Below are positions 45,563 to 54,134 of a stretch of 64,000 bases of DNA, piece by piece (within the stretch, counting starts at the first letter, position 1; every line of letters starts with the position of its first letter). Below the pieces are notes generated by a model. The model saw only the letters and a list, made by a program, of their open reading frames with translations. It searched no databases and had not been told where the DNA came from. The stretch covers positions 1,922,001 to 1,986,000 of the forward strand of contig CAVWWX010000002.1 in NCBI GenBank assembly GCA_963758845.1, in the 5' to 3' direction. Position numbers and translations under genes: made by a program. The DNA is from JBDTSW01 sp963758845 (GTDB taxonomy: Bacteria > Actinomycetota > Thermoleophilia > Solirubrobacterales > 70-9).

Positions 45563-45568
45563 AGTATA
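45563..45568 (-). promoter_or_regulatory. Candidate -10 box (TATACT) of the rimP-nusA-infB operon
   Basis: TATACT on the minus strand differs from TATAAT by one base. It is flanked by GCGAG and CTCGC (a 5-bp inverted repeat around the box), a possible operator. The -35 is weak (CGGGCA at 17 bases). The transcript would have a leader of about 107 bases containing the terminator at 45498-45525. Confidence 0.5.
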
Positions 45569-45597
45569 GCTCGCACCTGCCTGGCTGCCCGAGCGCC

Positions 45598-46014
45598 TCA
45601 GGCGTCCAGGATGAGCGTCACCGGGCCGTCGTTGACGAGGGCGACGCCCATGCACGCGCCGAACACGCCACGCCTGGCGCCGAGGCGATCGCACACTCGC
45701 TCATAGAGCGGCTCGGCCACCTCGCCGGCGGCCGCCTGCACGTAGCTTGGGCGGTTGCCCTTGCGCGTGTCGCCGTGCAGGGTGAACTGGCTGACACACA
45801 GGACCTCGCGATCGCCCAGCGGCTCGTTCATCCGCCCGTCCGCGTCATCGAAGATCCGCAGCTTCAGGAGCTTGTCGGCGAGGCGGTCGGCGATCGCGGC
45901 CGTGTCGTCGCGCGCGACGCCCAAGAGCACCAACATGCCAGGGCCGATCTGCGCCACCCGGTCGCCCTCGACGTCGACCGCCGCCTGGCTCACCCGCTGG
46001 ACGACGGCCCGCAA
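45598..46014 (-). CDS. dtd: D-aminoacyl-tRNA deacylase
   Basis: Removes D-amino acids (and Gly from tRNA-Ala) from mischarged tRNAs. 138 residues. MRAVVQRVSQAAVDVEG, the catalytic SQFTLHGDTRKGNRPSY and the C-terminal GVFGACMGVALVNDGPVT, including the Gly-cisPro-like segment, are typical. It follows the TPR gene by seven bases and ends just before an intrinsic terminator. Confidence 0.95.
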   Translation of the reverse strand: MRAVVQRVSQAAVDVEGDRVAQIGPGMLVLLGVARDDTAAIADRLADKLLKLRIFDDADGRMNEPLGDREVLCVSQFTLHGDTRKGNRPSYVQAAAGEVAEPLYERVCDRLGARRGVFGACMGVALVNDGPVTLILDA

Positions 46015-46021
46015 CTGACAC

Positions 46022-46399
46022 TCAGGGGGACGTGGCGCGAAGCCGGTCGCGGTAGAGCCGGTAGTCGCGGCGGTCGGGCCGCAGGTTCGATGCCAGCGCC
46101 AGGTGGTGGCGCGCCCGGTCGCGCTCGCCGCACTTGGTCAGGGCGCGCCCCAGGCAGAAGTGCGCGTAGTCGTCCACCGGGTGGGACTCGAGCACGGCCT
46201 CGAACTCGGCAGCGGCCTCGTCGAAGCGGCTGGAGCGAAAGTAGGCGCGGCCGAGGGCCTCACGGACCGACGCCTTCTCTGGCGCCAGCCTGGCGGCCTT
46301 CGCGAGCGGGACAGCGGCCTGGGCGAAGTCGCCCGAGTCGAGCAGCGACATGCCTCGGGTGTAGAGCGAATAGAGGTCGTTCGAGTCGGCTTCAGCCAC
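46022..46399 (-). CDS. Tetratricopeptide repeat protein
   Basis: 125 residues with about three TPR units: LYTRGMSLLDSGDFAQAAVP, VREALGRAYFRSSRFDEAAA and AHFCLGRALTKCGERDRARH. It is a helical scaffold with no enzymatic residues. It overlaps the end of coaBC by eight bases and precedes dtd, so it is co-transcribed. Partner unknown. Confidence 0.85.
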   Translation of the reverse strand: MAEADSNDLYSLYTRGMSLLDSGDFAQAAVPLAKAARLAPEKASVREALGRAYFRSSRFDEAAAEFEAVLESHPVDDYAHFCLGRALTKCGERDRARHHLALASNLRPDRRDYRLYRDRLRATSP

Positions 46400-47645
46400 T
46401 CTTCGAGTGTAGGCCGGAGCGCAACCCGGCCACCCGATCGAGGATGGCGTCGGCGATGTCCTGCTTGGAGGCGAGCGGCACCGTGTGCTCGCCGTCCGCC
46501 TCGACGATCGTCACCTCGTTCTCGGCCGAGTCGAAGCCGATCTCCGATCGGCTCACGTCGTTGAAGACGATCGCGTCGAGGCCCTTACGGACCAGCTTCT
46601 CCCGGGCACGGGAGATCGCCTCGGCCCCGTGCTCGGCGGCAAAGCCGACGAGCGTCTGGTCCGGCGTCCGATCGGCGGCGACGCCGGCGAGGATGTCCTC
46701 GGTCTCGCTCAGGCGCAGCTCCAGGCCGCCGCTCCCGGCGCGGGCCAGCTTGCCGAGGCTCGAGCGCTCCGGGGTGAAGTCGGCGACCGCGGCCGCCATC
46801 ACCAGCACGTGGCAGCGGGAGAACTCGGCTCGCACGGCCGCCGCCAACTCGGCGGTCGTCTCGACGTCGATCCGCTCGACGCCCGCCGGCGCCGGCAGCG
46901 AGACGTTCGCGGCGACCAGCGTGACCTGCGCTCCGCGCGCGCGGGCGCGCTCGGCGACGGCAAGACCCATCCGGCCGCTCGAGCGGTTGCCGATGAAGCG
47001 CACCGGGTCGATCGGCTCGCGGGTACCTCCGGCTGTGACCAGCACCCGCAGGCCGTCCCATTCGCCGGTCGGCCCCGGGAGCGCCGCCTCGACCGCCTCG
47101 AGCAGCTGCTCGGGAGCGGGCAGCCGCCCGGCCCCCCACTCTCCACGCGAGGCCAGCGCCCCGGTGTCCGGGTCGATCACGATCACTCCGCGCTCGCGCA
47201 GCGTGTCCAGGTTCGCCTGGGTCGCGGCATCCGCATACATGCGGTCGTTCATGGCCGGGGCGACCAGCCGCGGCGCGGTGCATGCCAGGAATGAGGTCGT
47301 GAGCATCGAATCGGCGGCGCCCGAGGCGAGCTTCGCGACGGTGTTCGCGGTGGCCGGGGCGACGATGAAAGCGTCGGCGTTCGCAGCAACCTCCAGGTGG
47401 CCGATCGGGTCGTGCTCGGGCGCGGCGTCGCCTGGGTAGGCGCCGCGCATCGGGTCGCGCTCGAACTCGTCGGTCAGGACGGGTGCCCCGACGATCCCCT
47501 CGAACGATGCGGCGCCCACGAACTTGTGAGCCGTGGGCGTCATCAGGACGCGCACGCCGTGGCCGGCCTTAGTCGCCAGCCGGGCCAGCTCGAGGGCCTT
47601 GTAGGCGGCGATCCCGCCGCTAACGCCGAGCAGTATCCGAGCCAT
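46392..47645 (-). CDS. coaBC: Bifunctional phosphopantothenoylcysteine decarboxylase / phosphopantothenate-cysteine ligase
   Basis: Two successive steps of coenzyme A synthesis in one 417-residue protein. The CoaC flavoprotein half begins ILLGVSGGIAAYKALELAR and has FIVAPATANTVAKLASGAAD and APAMNDRMY. The CoaB half has VLVTAGGTREPIDPVRFIGN with SSGRMG, MAAAVADFTP and the C-terminal NDVSRSEIGFDSAENEV. It lies behind rpoZ, the standard order gmk-rpoZ-coaBC. Confidence 0.95.
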   Translation of the reverse strand: MARILLGVSGGIAAYKALELARLATKAGHGVRVLMTPTAHKFVGAASFEGIVGAPVLTDEFERDPMRGAYPGDAAPEHDPIGHLEVAANADAFIVAPATANTVAKLASGAADSMLTTSFLACTAPRLVAPAMNDRMYADAATQANLDTLRERGVIVIDPDTGALASRGEWGAGRLPAPEQLLEAVEAALPGPTGEWDGLRVLVTAGGTREPIDPVRFIGNRSSGRMGLAVAERARARGAQVTLVAANVSLPAPAGVERIDVETTAELAAAVRAEFSRCHVLVMAAAVADFTPERSSLGKLARAGSGGLELRLSETEDILAGVAADRTPDQTLVGFAAEHGAEAISRAREKLVRKGLDAIVFNDVSRSEIGFDSAENEVTIVEADGEHTVPLASKQDIADAILDRVAGLRSGLHSKSG

Positions 47646-47701
47646 GGCTCAGAGGGTACGCCCGCGACATCGAGAAAACGGGCGCGGTCTCCCGAAGGGG
47701 C

Positions 47702-47932
47702 TTACGCCCGGTACTCGTACTTGATCTTGCTCTGAGCCAGCTCCTCGAGCGCGATCGTGAGGTAGTTGCCGGTGGTGGTCTCGACCATCGGCGGCGTGTA
47801 CTCCTCGTAGGAGCCCTCACCGAGCGCCCGGTAGTAGCTGTTCAGCTGGCGCGCACGCTTGGCGGCGACCAGGACTGCGGCGTAGTGCGAATCGGTCTGA
47901 TCCAGGAGCTTGTCGACGCGTGGCTTGATCAT
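47702..47932 (-). CDS. rpoZ: DNA-directed RNA polymerase omega subunit
   Basis: 76-residue omega that stabilises the beta' subunit. MIKPRVDKLLDQTDSHYAAV, AAKRARQLNSYY and the C-terminal LTIALEELAQSKIKYEYR match actinobacterial omega. It lies 37 bases behind gmk and 56 before coaBC. Confidence 0.95.
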   Translation of the reverse strand: MIKPRVDKLLDQTDSHYAAVLVAAKRARQLNSYYRALGEGSYEEYTPPMVETTTGNYLTIALEELAQSKIKYEYRA

Positions 47933-47969
47933 CGGCGGAGGATTGTAGTGGGGTGGGCGCGCGAGGGGC

Positions 47970-48536
47970 TCAGGCGAGTTCGCCCTCGACGATTCGCTCC
48001 AGCTCGTCGGCCGCCGCGGAGATGTCGTCGTTAACGACCACGTGCTTGAACTCCTGCTGAGCCTCGAGCTCCTGCTTGGCGGTCTCCAGCCGGCGCTCGA
48101 TCGCTTCCTCGGAGTCGGTGCCGCGACTCGCGAGCCGCTCGCGCAGGGCGGACGGGTCGGGGGGCGCGATGAAGATCAGGACCGAGTGCTCGGGCAGCGC
48201 GGCGCGGACCTGGCGGGCGCCCTGGACCTCGATCTCCAGCACCAGCGACGTCCCCGCGTCGAGGCAGCGCTCGACCTCCGAGCGCAGGGTCCCGTAGCGG
48301 TTGCCCGAGAAGGTCGCGTGCTCGAGGAAGTCGCCGTCCTCCGCCCGCGCCGCGAACTCATCCGGCGAGAGGAAGTGGTACTCGCGCCCGTCGACCTCGC
48401 CCTCTCGCGGCGAGCGCGTCGTCGCCGACGTCGAGAGCTCGAGGTCGCCAAGCCGCCCCAGGAGCTCGGCGATGAGCGTGCCCTTGCCGACACCCGACGG
48501 CCCGGTGATCACGAAGACCTTTGCCACGGCGAGCAT
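47970..48536 (-). CDS. gmk: Guanylate kinase
   Basis: Phosphorylates GMP to GDP. 188 residues. P-loop VITGPSGVGKGTL, the GMP-binding STSATTRSPREGEVDGREYH, LLEHATFSGNRYGT and the lid region FIAPPDPSALRERL are visible. The ATG at 48536 begins MLAVAKVFVITG; a GTG at the fourth codon is possible. It follows mihF after 67 bases. Confidence 0.95.
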   Translation of the reverse strand: MLAVAKVFVITGPSGVGKGTLIAELLGRLGDLELSTSATTRSPREGEVDGREYHFLSPDEFAARAEDGDFLEHATFSGNRYGTLRSEVERCLDAGTSLVLEIEVQGARQVRAALPEHSVLIFIAPPDPSALRERLASRGTDSEEAIERRLETAKQELEAQQEFKHVVVNDDISAAADELERIVEGELA

Positions 48537-48603
48537 CCTGCCGTATGGAGGGGCCGGAACCGCCCGGCTTCGTCCCCTCTCGCGTGGCGTGGGCGAGCAG
48601 CCG

Positions 48604-48936
48604 CTAGCGCTGGAGCATGTGCACCAGCTCGGTGCGCTGGCGCTCGGAGAGGCCGCCGATCGTCTTCGACGGAGAGATCCTGCACTGGGAAAGGATCTTG
48701 TTGGCCTTGACCCGGCCGTACTTCGGGACCGCGAGGATCATGTCGAAGGCCTTCGCCGAGAGGACGTACTCGGGCGGATCGAGGAGCAGCTTCTGGATCT
48801 GCATCTTGCCGGCCTTGAGGTCGCGCTTCAACTGGGCGCGGGCGGTGCGGATCTCGTTCGCCTTGTTGAGGGCCTTCATCCTCTGCTCGCTGGTCCTGGC
48901 GGGAACGGCGGCGGAGGTGTCGACGGGAGGGGCCAT
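48604..48936 (-). CDS. mihF: Integration host factor, actinobacterial type (mIHF)
   Basis: 110-residue helical nucleoid protein with an H2TH module. RMKALNKANEIRTARAQLKR, LLDPPEYVLSAKAFDMILA and VPKYGRVKANKIL with the C-terminal SERQRTELV are typical. It is confined to actinomycetes, so it supports the lineage. It condenses or bends DNA and lies next to gmk as in mycobacteria and streptomycetes. A strong promoter (48949-48976) sits right before its ATG. Confidence 0.95.
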   Translation of the reverse strand: MAPPVDTSAAVPARTSEQRMKALNKANEIRTARAQLKRDLKAGKMQIQKLLLDPPEYVLSAKAFDMILAVPKYGRVKANKILSQCRISPSKTIGGLSERQRTELVHMLQR

Positions 48937-48948
48937 CGGGCGGCGGCG

Positions 48949-48976
48949 ATTATACGTGCGGTTGCCCTGCGTGCAA
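48949..48976 (-). promoter_or_regulatory. Promoter of mihF-gmk-rpoZ-coaBC
   Basis: A perfect TATAAT (48949-48954) with TTGCAC 16 bases upstream (48971-48976) on the minus strand. The TATAAT ends 12 bases before the mihF ATG, so the leader is only a few bases and the message nearly leaderless. It separates this operon from pyrD upstream. Confidence 0.6.
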
Positions 48977-49014
48977 GGGGGTTCGGAGCAATTTTCGTGA
49001 AATTCGCTTCGACC

Positions 49015-49962
49015 TCAGGTTGAGGTCGATGGCGCGATCGTCCGCTCGGGACCCGGCGGCGGCCCGGAGGTGCCCGCCCTGGAGGCGGCGGAGAGCCCCG
49101 CCGCAAGCTCGGCCGCCACCCGCAGGCCCGCGGACGGGTCGCGGAACGAGGCGGTTCCGACGGCCACCGCGGCGGCGCCGGCCGCGAGAAACTCGAACGC
49201 GTGTCGCCCGGTCTCGATCCCGCCCATGCCGATCACGGGGATCCCCACCGCCGGCGCGACGCGGCTCACCTGCTGCAGCGCGATCGGCCGAACCGCAGGG
49301 CCCGACAGGCCGCCGCTCCCCGCTCCAAGCCAGGGCTCGGACGAACCGGGAGCGATCGCCACCGCCTTGACGGTGTTGATCAGCGAGACGGCCTCCGCCC
49401 CACCCTCCTCGGCGGCGACCGCCACCGCGGCGGGGTCGGCGACGTTCGGAGTCAGCTTCACGATCAGCGGCTTGTCGGTCAGCGGGCGCAGGTGGCGCAG
49501 GAGCGCCTCGGTCTCGGCGGGCTGCTCGCCCACGATCAGGCCGGACTTGACGTTCGGGCACGAGACGTTCAGCTCGACCGCGGCGACGGCCTGGTGACCG
49601 GCCACGCCCTGGACGAGCTCGGCGAACTCCTCGCGGCTCGTCCCCATCACCGAGACGATCAGCGGCACCGGCAGCTCGGCGAGCTGGGGCAGGTCGGCGG
49701 CCAGGAACCCCTCGAGCCCCTTGTTCGGGAGCCCGATCGAGTTGATCATCCCGCTCGGGGTCTCGTACAGCCGGGGCGGCGGGTTGCCGGGGCGGGGCTG
49801 GGGCGTGATCGTCTTCGAGACGAAGGCCGAGAACGGGAAGCGCTCCCAGAGCGCCTCGCCGAACGCCCGCCGGGCGGCGATCGCGTCGAACGTCCCACTG
49901 CCGTTGAGCACGGGATGGGAGAGCTTGATCCCGCAGAGGTCGATGGGCCCCGGAGCGATCAT
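49015..49962 (-). CDS. pyrD: Dihydroorotate dehydrogenase B, catalytic subunit
   Basis: Class 1B FMN enzyme of 315 residues that oxidises dihydroorotate to orotate. KLSHPVLNGSGTFDA, VSKTITPQPRPGNPPPRLYE, INSIGLPNKGLEGF, the catalytic Cys in ELNVSCPNVKSG, SLINTVKA and GMGGIETGRHAFEFL are the landmarks. Cys as catalytic base and the presence of pyrK mark the NAD-dependent B type. The ATG at 49962 overlaps the pyrK stop by four bases. Confidence 0.95.
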   Translation of the reverse strand: MIAPGPIDLCGIKLSHPVLNGSGTFDAIAARRAFGEALWERFPFSAFVSKTITPQPRPGNPPPRLYETPSGMINSIGLPNKGLEGFLAADLPQLAELPVPLIVSVMGTSREEFAELVQGVAGHQAVAAVELNVSCPNVKSGLIVGEQPAETEALLRHLRPLTDKPLIVKLTPNVADPAAVAVAAEEGGAEAVSLINTVKAVAIAPGSSEPWLGAGSGGLSGPAVRPIALQQVSRVAPAVGIPVIGMGGIETGRHAFEFLAAGAAAVAVGTASFRDPSAGLRVAAELAAGLSAASRAGTSGPPPGPERTIAPSTST

Positions 49963-50813
49963 CGGTGCCCCGCCCCCGCGACGAGCGCGGTCTCGATCTC
50001 CTCTGCCTTGACCACCGGCCCGTCGACGCAGAGGCGCATGTAGCCCCCCGCGGCCAGCGGGACCGCGCATCCGAAGCAGGCGCCGTAGCCGCAGGCCATC
50101 GGCGACTCCATCGCCAGTTCGGCGGCCACGCCGTGCTCGGCGCAGAGGGCGCGCACGGCCTCGAGCATCGCCGGCGGACCGCAGGCGTAGACCACCGCCG
50201 ACCCCGCCTCGTCGCCGGCGAGCATCACCGCCAGCAGGTCGGTCACGTATCCGCGGTGCCCGGCGTGCCCGTCCTCGCTGGCCAGCCTTGTCTCCTCGCA
50301 CCCGAAGAGCTCCTCGACGCCCCCCGAGTGCTCGCGGTCGCGAAAGCCCAGCAGGACCCGCTGGGGGACGCCTGAGCGTGCCAGGCGCCGCCGCAGGATC
50401 GCGAGCGGCGCGATGCCGATCCCGCCGCCGACGAGGATCGCGCCCGCCGCCGAGCCGGAGAGCTCGCGCGGGCTGGAGAACGGCCGTCCCAGCGGCCCGG
50501 TGAGGAACAGGCCGTCGCCCCGCGCGAGCGCCGCAAGCCGGTCGGTGCCCGGGCCCACGCCCTCGACCAGGAAGTCCAGCCGGACGGCGCCGCGGGCGGG
50601 CTCGGCGGCCGCGACCGAGAAGGCCCGCGGCAGGAACGGCCGTCCCTCCTCCCCGCTCCAGCCCTCGGCCGCGGCGAGCATGTAGAACTGCCCTGCCTCG
50701 GGCGTCGGGCCACCGGGGTCGAGCGCCGAGAAGATCCGGTAGCCGCCGCTGGCGCGGTTTGACGCGATCTCGGTCAGGCGCCTCGCGGGCGGGGCCTGGA
50801 CGCGCTCGGTCAC
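49959..50813 (-). CDS. pyrK: Dihydroorotate dehydrogenase B, electron transfer subunit
   Basis: 284-residue FAD and 2Fe-2S protein passing electrons from PyrD to NAD+. FAD motif RAFSVA, NAD domain GAILVGGGIGIAPLAIL and YACGPPAMLEAV, and the cluster cysteines in SPMACGYGACFGCAVP with the fourth Cys in MRLCVDGPV. It overlaps carB by four bases upstream and pyrD downstream. Confidence 0.93.
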   Translation of the reverse strand: MTERVQAPPARRLTEIASNRASGGYRIFSALDPGGPTPEAGQFYMLAAAEGWSGEEGRPFLPRAFSVAAAEPARGAVRLDFLVEGVGPGTDRLAALARGDGLFLTGPLGRPFSSPRELSGSAAGAILVGGGIGIAPLAILRRRLARSGVPQRVLLGFRDREHSGGVEELFGCEETRLASEDGHAGHRGYVTDLLAVMLAGDEAGSAVVYACGPPAMLEAVRALCAEHGVAAELAMESPMACGYGACFGCAVPLAAGGYMRLCVDGPVVKAEEIETALVAGAGHR

Positions 50814-53800
50814 GGCGTGGTGCCTGCGGCGGCCTCGCGCTCGGCGGCGAACCCGTGCAGCTCCTGGAGCGAGATCGGGGCGGCGCCGCGCTCACGGGCG
50901 GCGACGATGGCGCGGGTGGCCGCCGAGGCGCCCGTCATCGTCGTGATGCACGGGATGTCCTTGCGCGTGGCTGCCGAGCGGATCTCGTAGCCGTCGGTCC
51001 GCGCCCCGCGCCCCGTGGGCGTGTTGATGACGAGGCCGACGGTCCCGTCGTTGATGAAGTCGACGACGTGGGGCGAGCCCTCGGCGATCTTGTTGATCGA
51101 CCGGACCGGGATGCCCATCCGCGAGATCGCCTGGGCGGTTCCCGAGGTGGCGATGATGTCGAAGCCCACGTCGTGGAAGCGCGCCGCGAGCTGGGTGGCG
51201 GCCGGCTTGTCGGTATCGGTGACCGTGATGAACACGGTCCCCTCGCTGGGGAGCGCCAACCCGGCCGCCGCCTGAGCCTTGCCGAACGCGGTCGGGAAGT
51301 CGGTCGCGATCCCCATGACCTCGCCGGTCGACTTCATCTCGGGCCCCAGCACCGCGTCGGCCCCGGCGAACCGCGCGAACGGCAGCACCGCCTCCTTCAC
51401 CGACACGTGGCCGTTGTGCATCGTGGGCAGCTCCTGGTCGGCGAGCGACTCGCCCAGCATCAGCCGGCAGGCGATCTTGGCCAGCGGCGCCCCGATCGCC
51501 TTCGAGACGAACGGCACGGTCCGCGAGGCACGCGGATTCGCCTCGATCACGTACAGCTTGCCGCCCGCGACCGCGTACTGGATGTTGATCAGGCCCACGA
51601 CGCTCAGTTCGAGCGCCATCCGCCGGGTCGTCTGGGTGATCTCCTCGAGCATCTCGGAGCCCAGGCTCATCGGGGGGATCACGCAGGCCGAGTCGCCGGA
51701 GTGAACCCCGGCCTCCTCGACGTGCTGCATGATCCCCGCGACCGCGACGTCGGTTCCGTCGCTGAGCGCGTCGACGTCGACCTCGATCGCGTCCTCGAGA
51801 AAGCGGTCGAGCAGCAGCGGGTGCTCCTGGTCGGCCTTGACGTTGGCCTCGAGGTAGGCCGACAGGTCGTCGCTGGAGTAACAGATCTCCATCGCGCGAC
51901 CTCCCAGCACGTAGGACGGACGCACCAGGAGCGGGAAGCCCACGTCCTCGGCGATCATCAGCGACTCCTCGGCGGACAGCGCCGTGCCGTACGGCGGATG
52001 CGCGATCTCGAGCCGCCGCAGCAGGGCCCCGAACCGGCCGCGGTCCTCGGCCAGGTCGATCGCGTCGACCGGGGTGCCCAGCAGCGGGACCCCAGCCTCC
52101 TCGAGCGCCTTCGCCAGCCGCAGGGGCGTCTGACCCCCGAACTGAACGATTACGCCCTCGGGCTGCTCGACCTCGATCACCGCCAGCACATCCTCGGCCG
52201 TGAGCGGCTCGAAGTAGAGGCGGTCGGAGGTGTCGTAGTCGGTCGAGACCGTCTCCGGGTTGCAGTTGATCATCACCGCATCGCGGCCCGACTCGCGCAC
52301 CGTCATCGCGGCGTGAACACAGCAGTAGTCGAACTCGATGCCCTGCCCGATCCGGTTGGGGCCGGCGCCCAGGATCACCACCGACTCGCGCTCACCCCGG
52401 TCGACCTCGCCCTGAAGGAATGTGCGCCCCCGCACCCCCGGAGGAATCCCGGCCTCGCCGGGATCACCGCTCGCTGACGCTCGCTGCGAGGAGGTGGCGG
52501 GCCTTCTTTCGTGGCCCGAGTAGAAGTACGGCGTCCGCGCCTCGAACTCGGCCGCGCAGGTGTCGACCGACTTGAAGGTCCGATCGAGGTCCTCAGTGCC
52601 GTCGCCTTCGGTGGCCAGCGCCCGGAGCTCCCGCAGGAACCACGGGTCGACTGAGGTCCGGCGGTGGACCTCCTCCACCTCGACCCCGCGCGCGAAGGCC
52701 TCCTCGATCAGGTCGAAGCGGTCCGAGCTGGGGGTCTCGAGACGCTCCAGGATGGCCTCGGTCTCGGCGGGCAGGTCCGCGGGCGAGTCGAGCTCACGCG
52801 AGCGCATGGCCTTCGCGAAGGACTCGCGGAAGGTTCGGCCGATGGCCATCGCCTCGCCGACGGACTTCATGTGGGTCGTCAGCTCCCCCTCGGCCCCGGG
52901 GAATTTCTCGAAGGCGAACCTCGGCACCTTGGTGACGACATAGTCGATCGTCGGCTCGAACGAGGCCGGCGTGGCCTCGGTGATGTCGTTGGGGATCTCC
53001 TCCAGCGTGTAGCCGACCGCCAGCCGGGCGGCGATCTTCGCGATCGGGAAGCCGGTGGCCTTCGACGCCAGCGCCGACGAGCGCGAGACCCGCGGGTTCA
53101 TCTCGATGACGACGATCTCGCCCGTCTCGGGGTTCACCGCGAACTGCACGTTCGAGCCGCCGGTCTCGACGCCCACCGCCCGGATCACGCGAAGCGCCTG
53201 GTTGCGGAGCTCCTGGTACAGGTGGTCGGTGAGGGTCTGGGCCGGGGCGACGGTGACCGAGTCGCCGGTGTGAACGCCCATCGGGTCGATGTTCTCGATC
53301 GAGCAGATCACGACGACGTTGTCGTTGCGGTCGCGCATCACCTCCAGCTCGAACTCGCCCCAGCCGAGCACCGACTCCTCAACCAGCACCTGGTTGATCG
53401 GGCTCGCCGCCAGGCCCTCCGAGACCACCTGCAGCAATTCGGTGTCGGTGTGCCCCGCGCCCCCTCCCTGCCCGCCCAGCGTGAACGCGGGCCGGACGAT
53501 CGCGGGCAGCTTGATCTCGCCGGCCGCGAGGCCGCGCTCGACCTCGCCGACCGAGCTGACGATCGTCGACCACGGGACGCGCAGACCGGCCTGCTGCATC
53601 GTCGCGCGGAAGGCCTCGCGGTCCTCGGCGCGATGGATCGCGTCGTAGTCGGCGCCGATCAGCTCGACGCCCATGCGCTGGAGGACGCGATCGTCGTGGA
53701 GGGCCTTCGCCAGGTTCAGGGCCGTCTGCCCGCCCAGCGTCGGCAGCAGGGCGTCCGGGCGCTCCCGGTCGATGATCGCGGCTACCGACTCGGGAGTGAG

Positions 53801-54004
53801 CGGCTCGACGTAGGTGCGGTCGGCGAACTCGGGGTCGGTCATGATCGTCGCCGGGTTCGAGTTGACGAGCACGACCTCGTAGCCCTCCTCGCGCAGCACC
53901 TTGCAGGCCTGGACGCCCGAGTAGTCGAACTCGGCGGCCTGGCCGATCACGATCGGACCGGAGCCGATCAGCAGGATCTTGTGGATGTCGTCGCGCCTAG
54001 GCAT
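50810..54004 (-). CDS. carB: Carbamoyl-phosphate synthase large subunit
   Basis: Uses ammonia from CarA, bicarbonate and two ATP to make carbamoyl phosphate. 1064 residues from an ATG at 54004. The two synthetase halves are complete: DIHKILLIGSGPIVIGQA and GRTIVRPAFTLGG-type grasp motifs in the first, SVVILGAGPNRIGQGIEFD and FPLLVRPSYVLGGRAMEI in the second, then an MGS-like domain (GTVFITVTDTDKPAA, ISRMGIPVRSI). Between YFYSG and the second half the linker is about 25-30 residues longer than usual and reads HERRPATSSQRASASGDPGE and AGIPPGVRG, coded by a palindromic repeat (52446-52504). No frame break is seen. It overlaps the small ORF upstream and pyrK downstream. Confidence 0.95.
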   Translation of the reverse strand: MPRRDDIHKILLIGSGPIVIGQAAEFDYSGVQACKVLREEGYEVVLVNSNPATIMTDPEFADRTYVEPLTPESVAAIIDRERPDALLPTLGGQTALNLAKALHDDRVLQRMGVELIGADYDAIHRAEDREAFRATMQQAGLRVPWSTIVSSVGEVERGLAAGEIKLPAIVRPAFTLGGQGGGAGHTDTELLQVVSEGLAASPINQVLVEESVLGWGEFELEVMRDRNDNVVVICSIENIDPMGVHTGDSVTVAPAQTLTDHLYQELRNQALRVIRAVGVETGGSNVQFAVNPETGEIVVIEMNPRVSRSSALASKATGFPIAKIAARLAVGYTLEEIPNDITEATPASFEPTIDYVVTKVPRFAFEKFPGAEGELTTHMKSVGEAMAIGRTFRESFAKAMRSRELDSPADLPAETEAILERLETPSSDRFDLIEEAFARGVEVEEVHRRTSVDPWFLRELRALATEGDGTEDLDRTFKSVDTCAAEFEARTPYFYSGHERRPATSSQRASASGDPGEAGIPPGVRGRTFLQGEVDRGERESVVILGAGPNRIGQGIEFDYCCVHAAMTVRESGRDAVMINCNPETVSTDYDTSDRLYFEPLTAEDVLAVIEVEQPEGVIVQFGGQTPLRLAKALEEAGVPLLGTPVDAIDLAEDRGRFGALLRRLEIAHPPYGTALSAEESLMIAEDVGFPLLVRPSYVLGGRAMEICYSSDDLSAYLEANVKADQEHPLLLDRFLEDAIEVDVDALSDGTDVAVAGIMQHVEEAGVHSGDSACVIPPMSLGSEMLEEITQTTRRMALELSVVGLINIQYAVAGGKLYVIEANPRASRTVPFVSKAIGAPLAKIACRLMLGESLADQELPTMHNGHVSVKEAVLPFARFAGADAVLGPEMKSTGEVMGIATDFPTAFGKAQAAAGLALPSEGTVFITVTDTDKPAATQLAARFHDVGFDIIATSGTAQAISRMGIPVRSINKIAEGSPHVVDFINDGTVGLVINTPTGRGARTDGYEIRSAATRKDIPCITTMTGASAATRAIVAARERGAAPISLQELHGFAAEREAAAGTTP
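52446..52504 (+). repeat. Palindromic repeat element inside carB
   Basis: ATCCCGGC and GCCGGGAT (52446-52464) form a perfect 8-bp hairpin. Two imperfect CGCTCGCTGA units follow, then CGAGGAGGTGGCGGGCCT, identical to 13365-13348 on the other strand. The element is in frame inside the linker of carB. It looks like a REP-type or palindromic coding element. Confidence 0.5.
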
Positions 54005-54134
54005 CCGCGGTCTCCCGCCCGGCCTGAAGCTCGGCGAGCACCCGCACGCGCGAGCGCGCGACATCCTGGCCTACCCGCCAGCACTCCCGGCCGAGCTCCT
54101 GGAAGCTCGAGAACTCCGTCTGGGGCCCGGCCAT
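53997..54134 (-). CDS. Small ORF of 45 residues between carA and carB, unknown
   Basis: ATG at 54134, overlapping the carA TGA by one base (TGATG), to TAG at 53997-53999, which runs eight bases into carB. The product begins MAGPQTEFSSFQELGRECWR, ends RETADA, and looks helical with one Cys and one Trp. Of 45 codons, about 41 end in G or C. There is no other coding frame in this 130-base gap, so the bias is not forced by an overlapping gene. No family is recognised. Coupling on both sides suggests it is translated; it may be a subunit, a regulator or simply a coupling peptide. Confidence 0.55.
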   Translation of the reverse strand: MAGPQTEFSSFQELGRECWRVGQDVARSRVRVLAELQAGRETADA

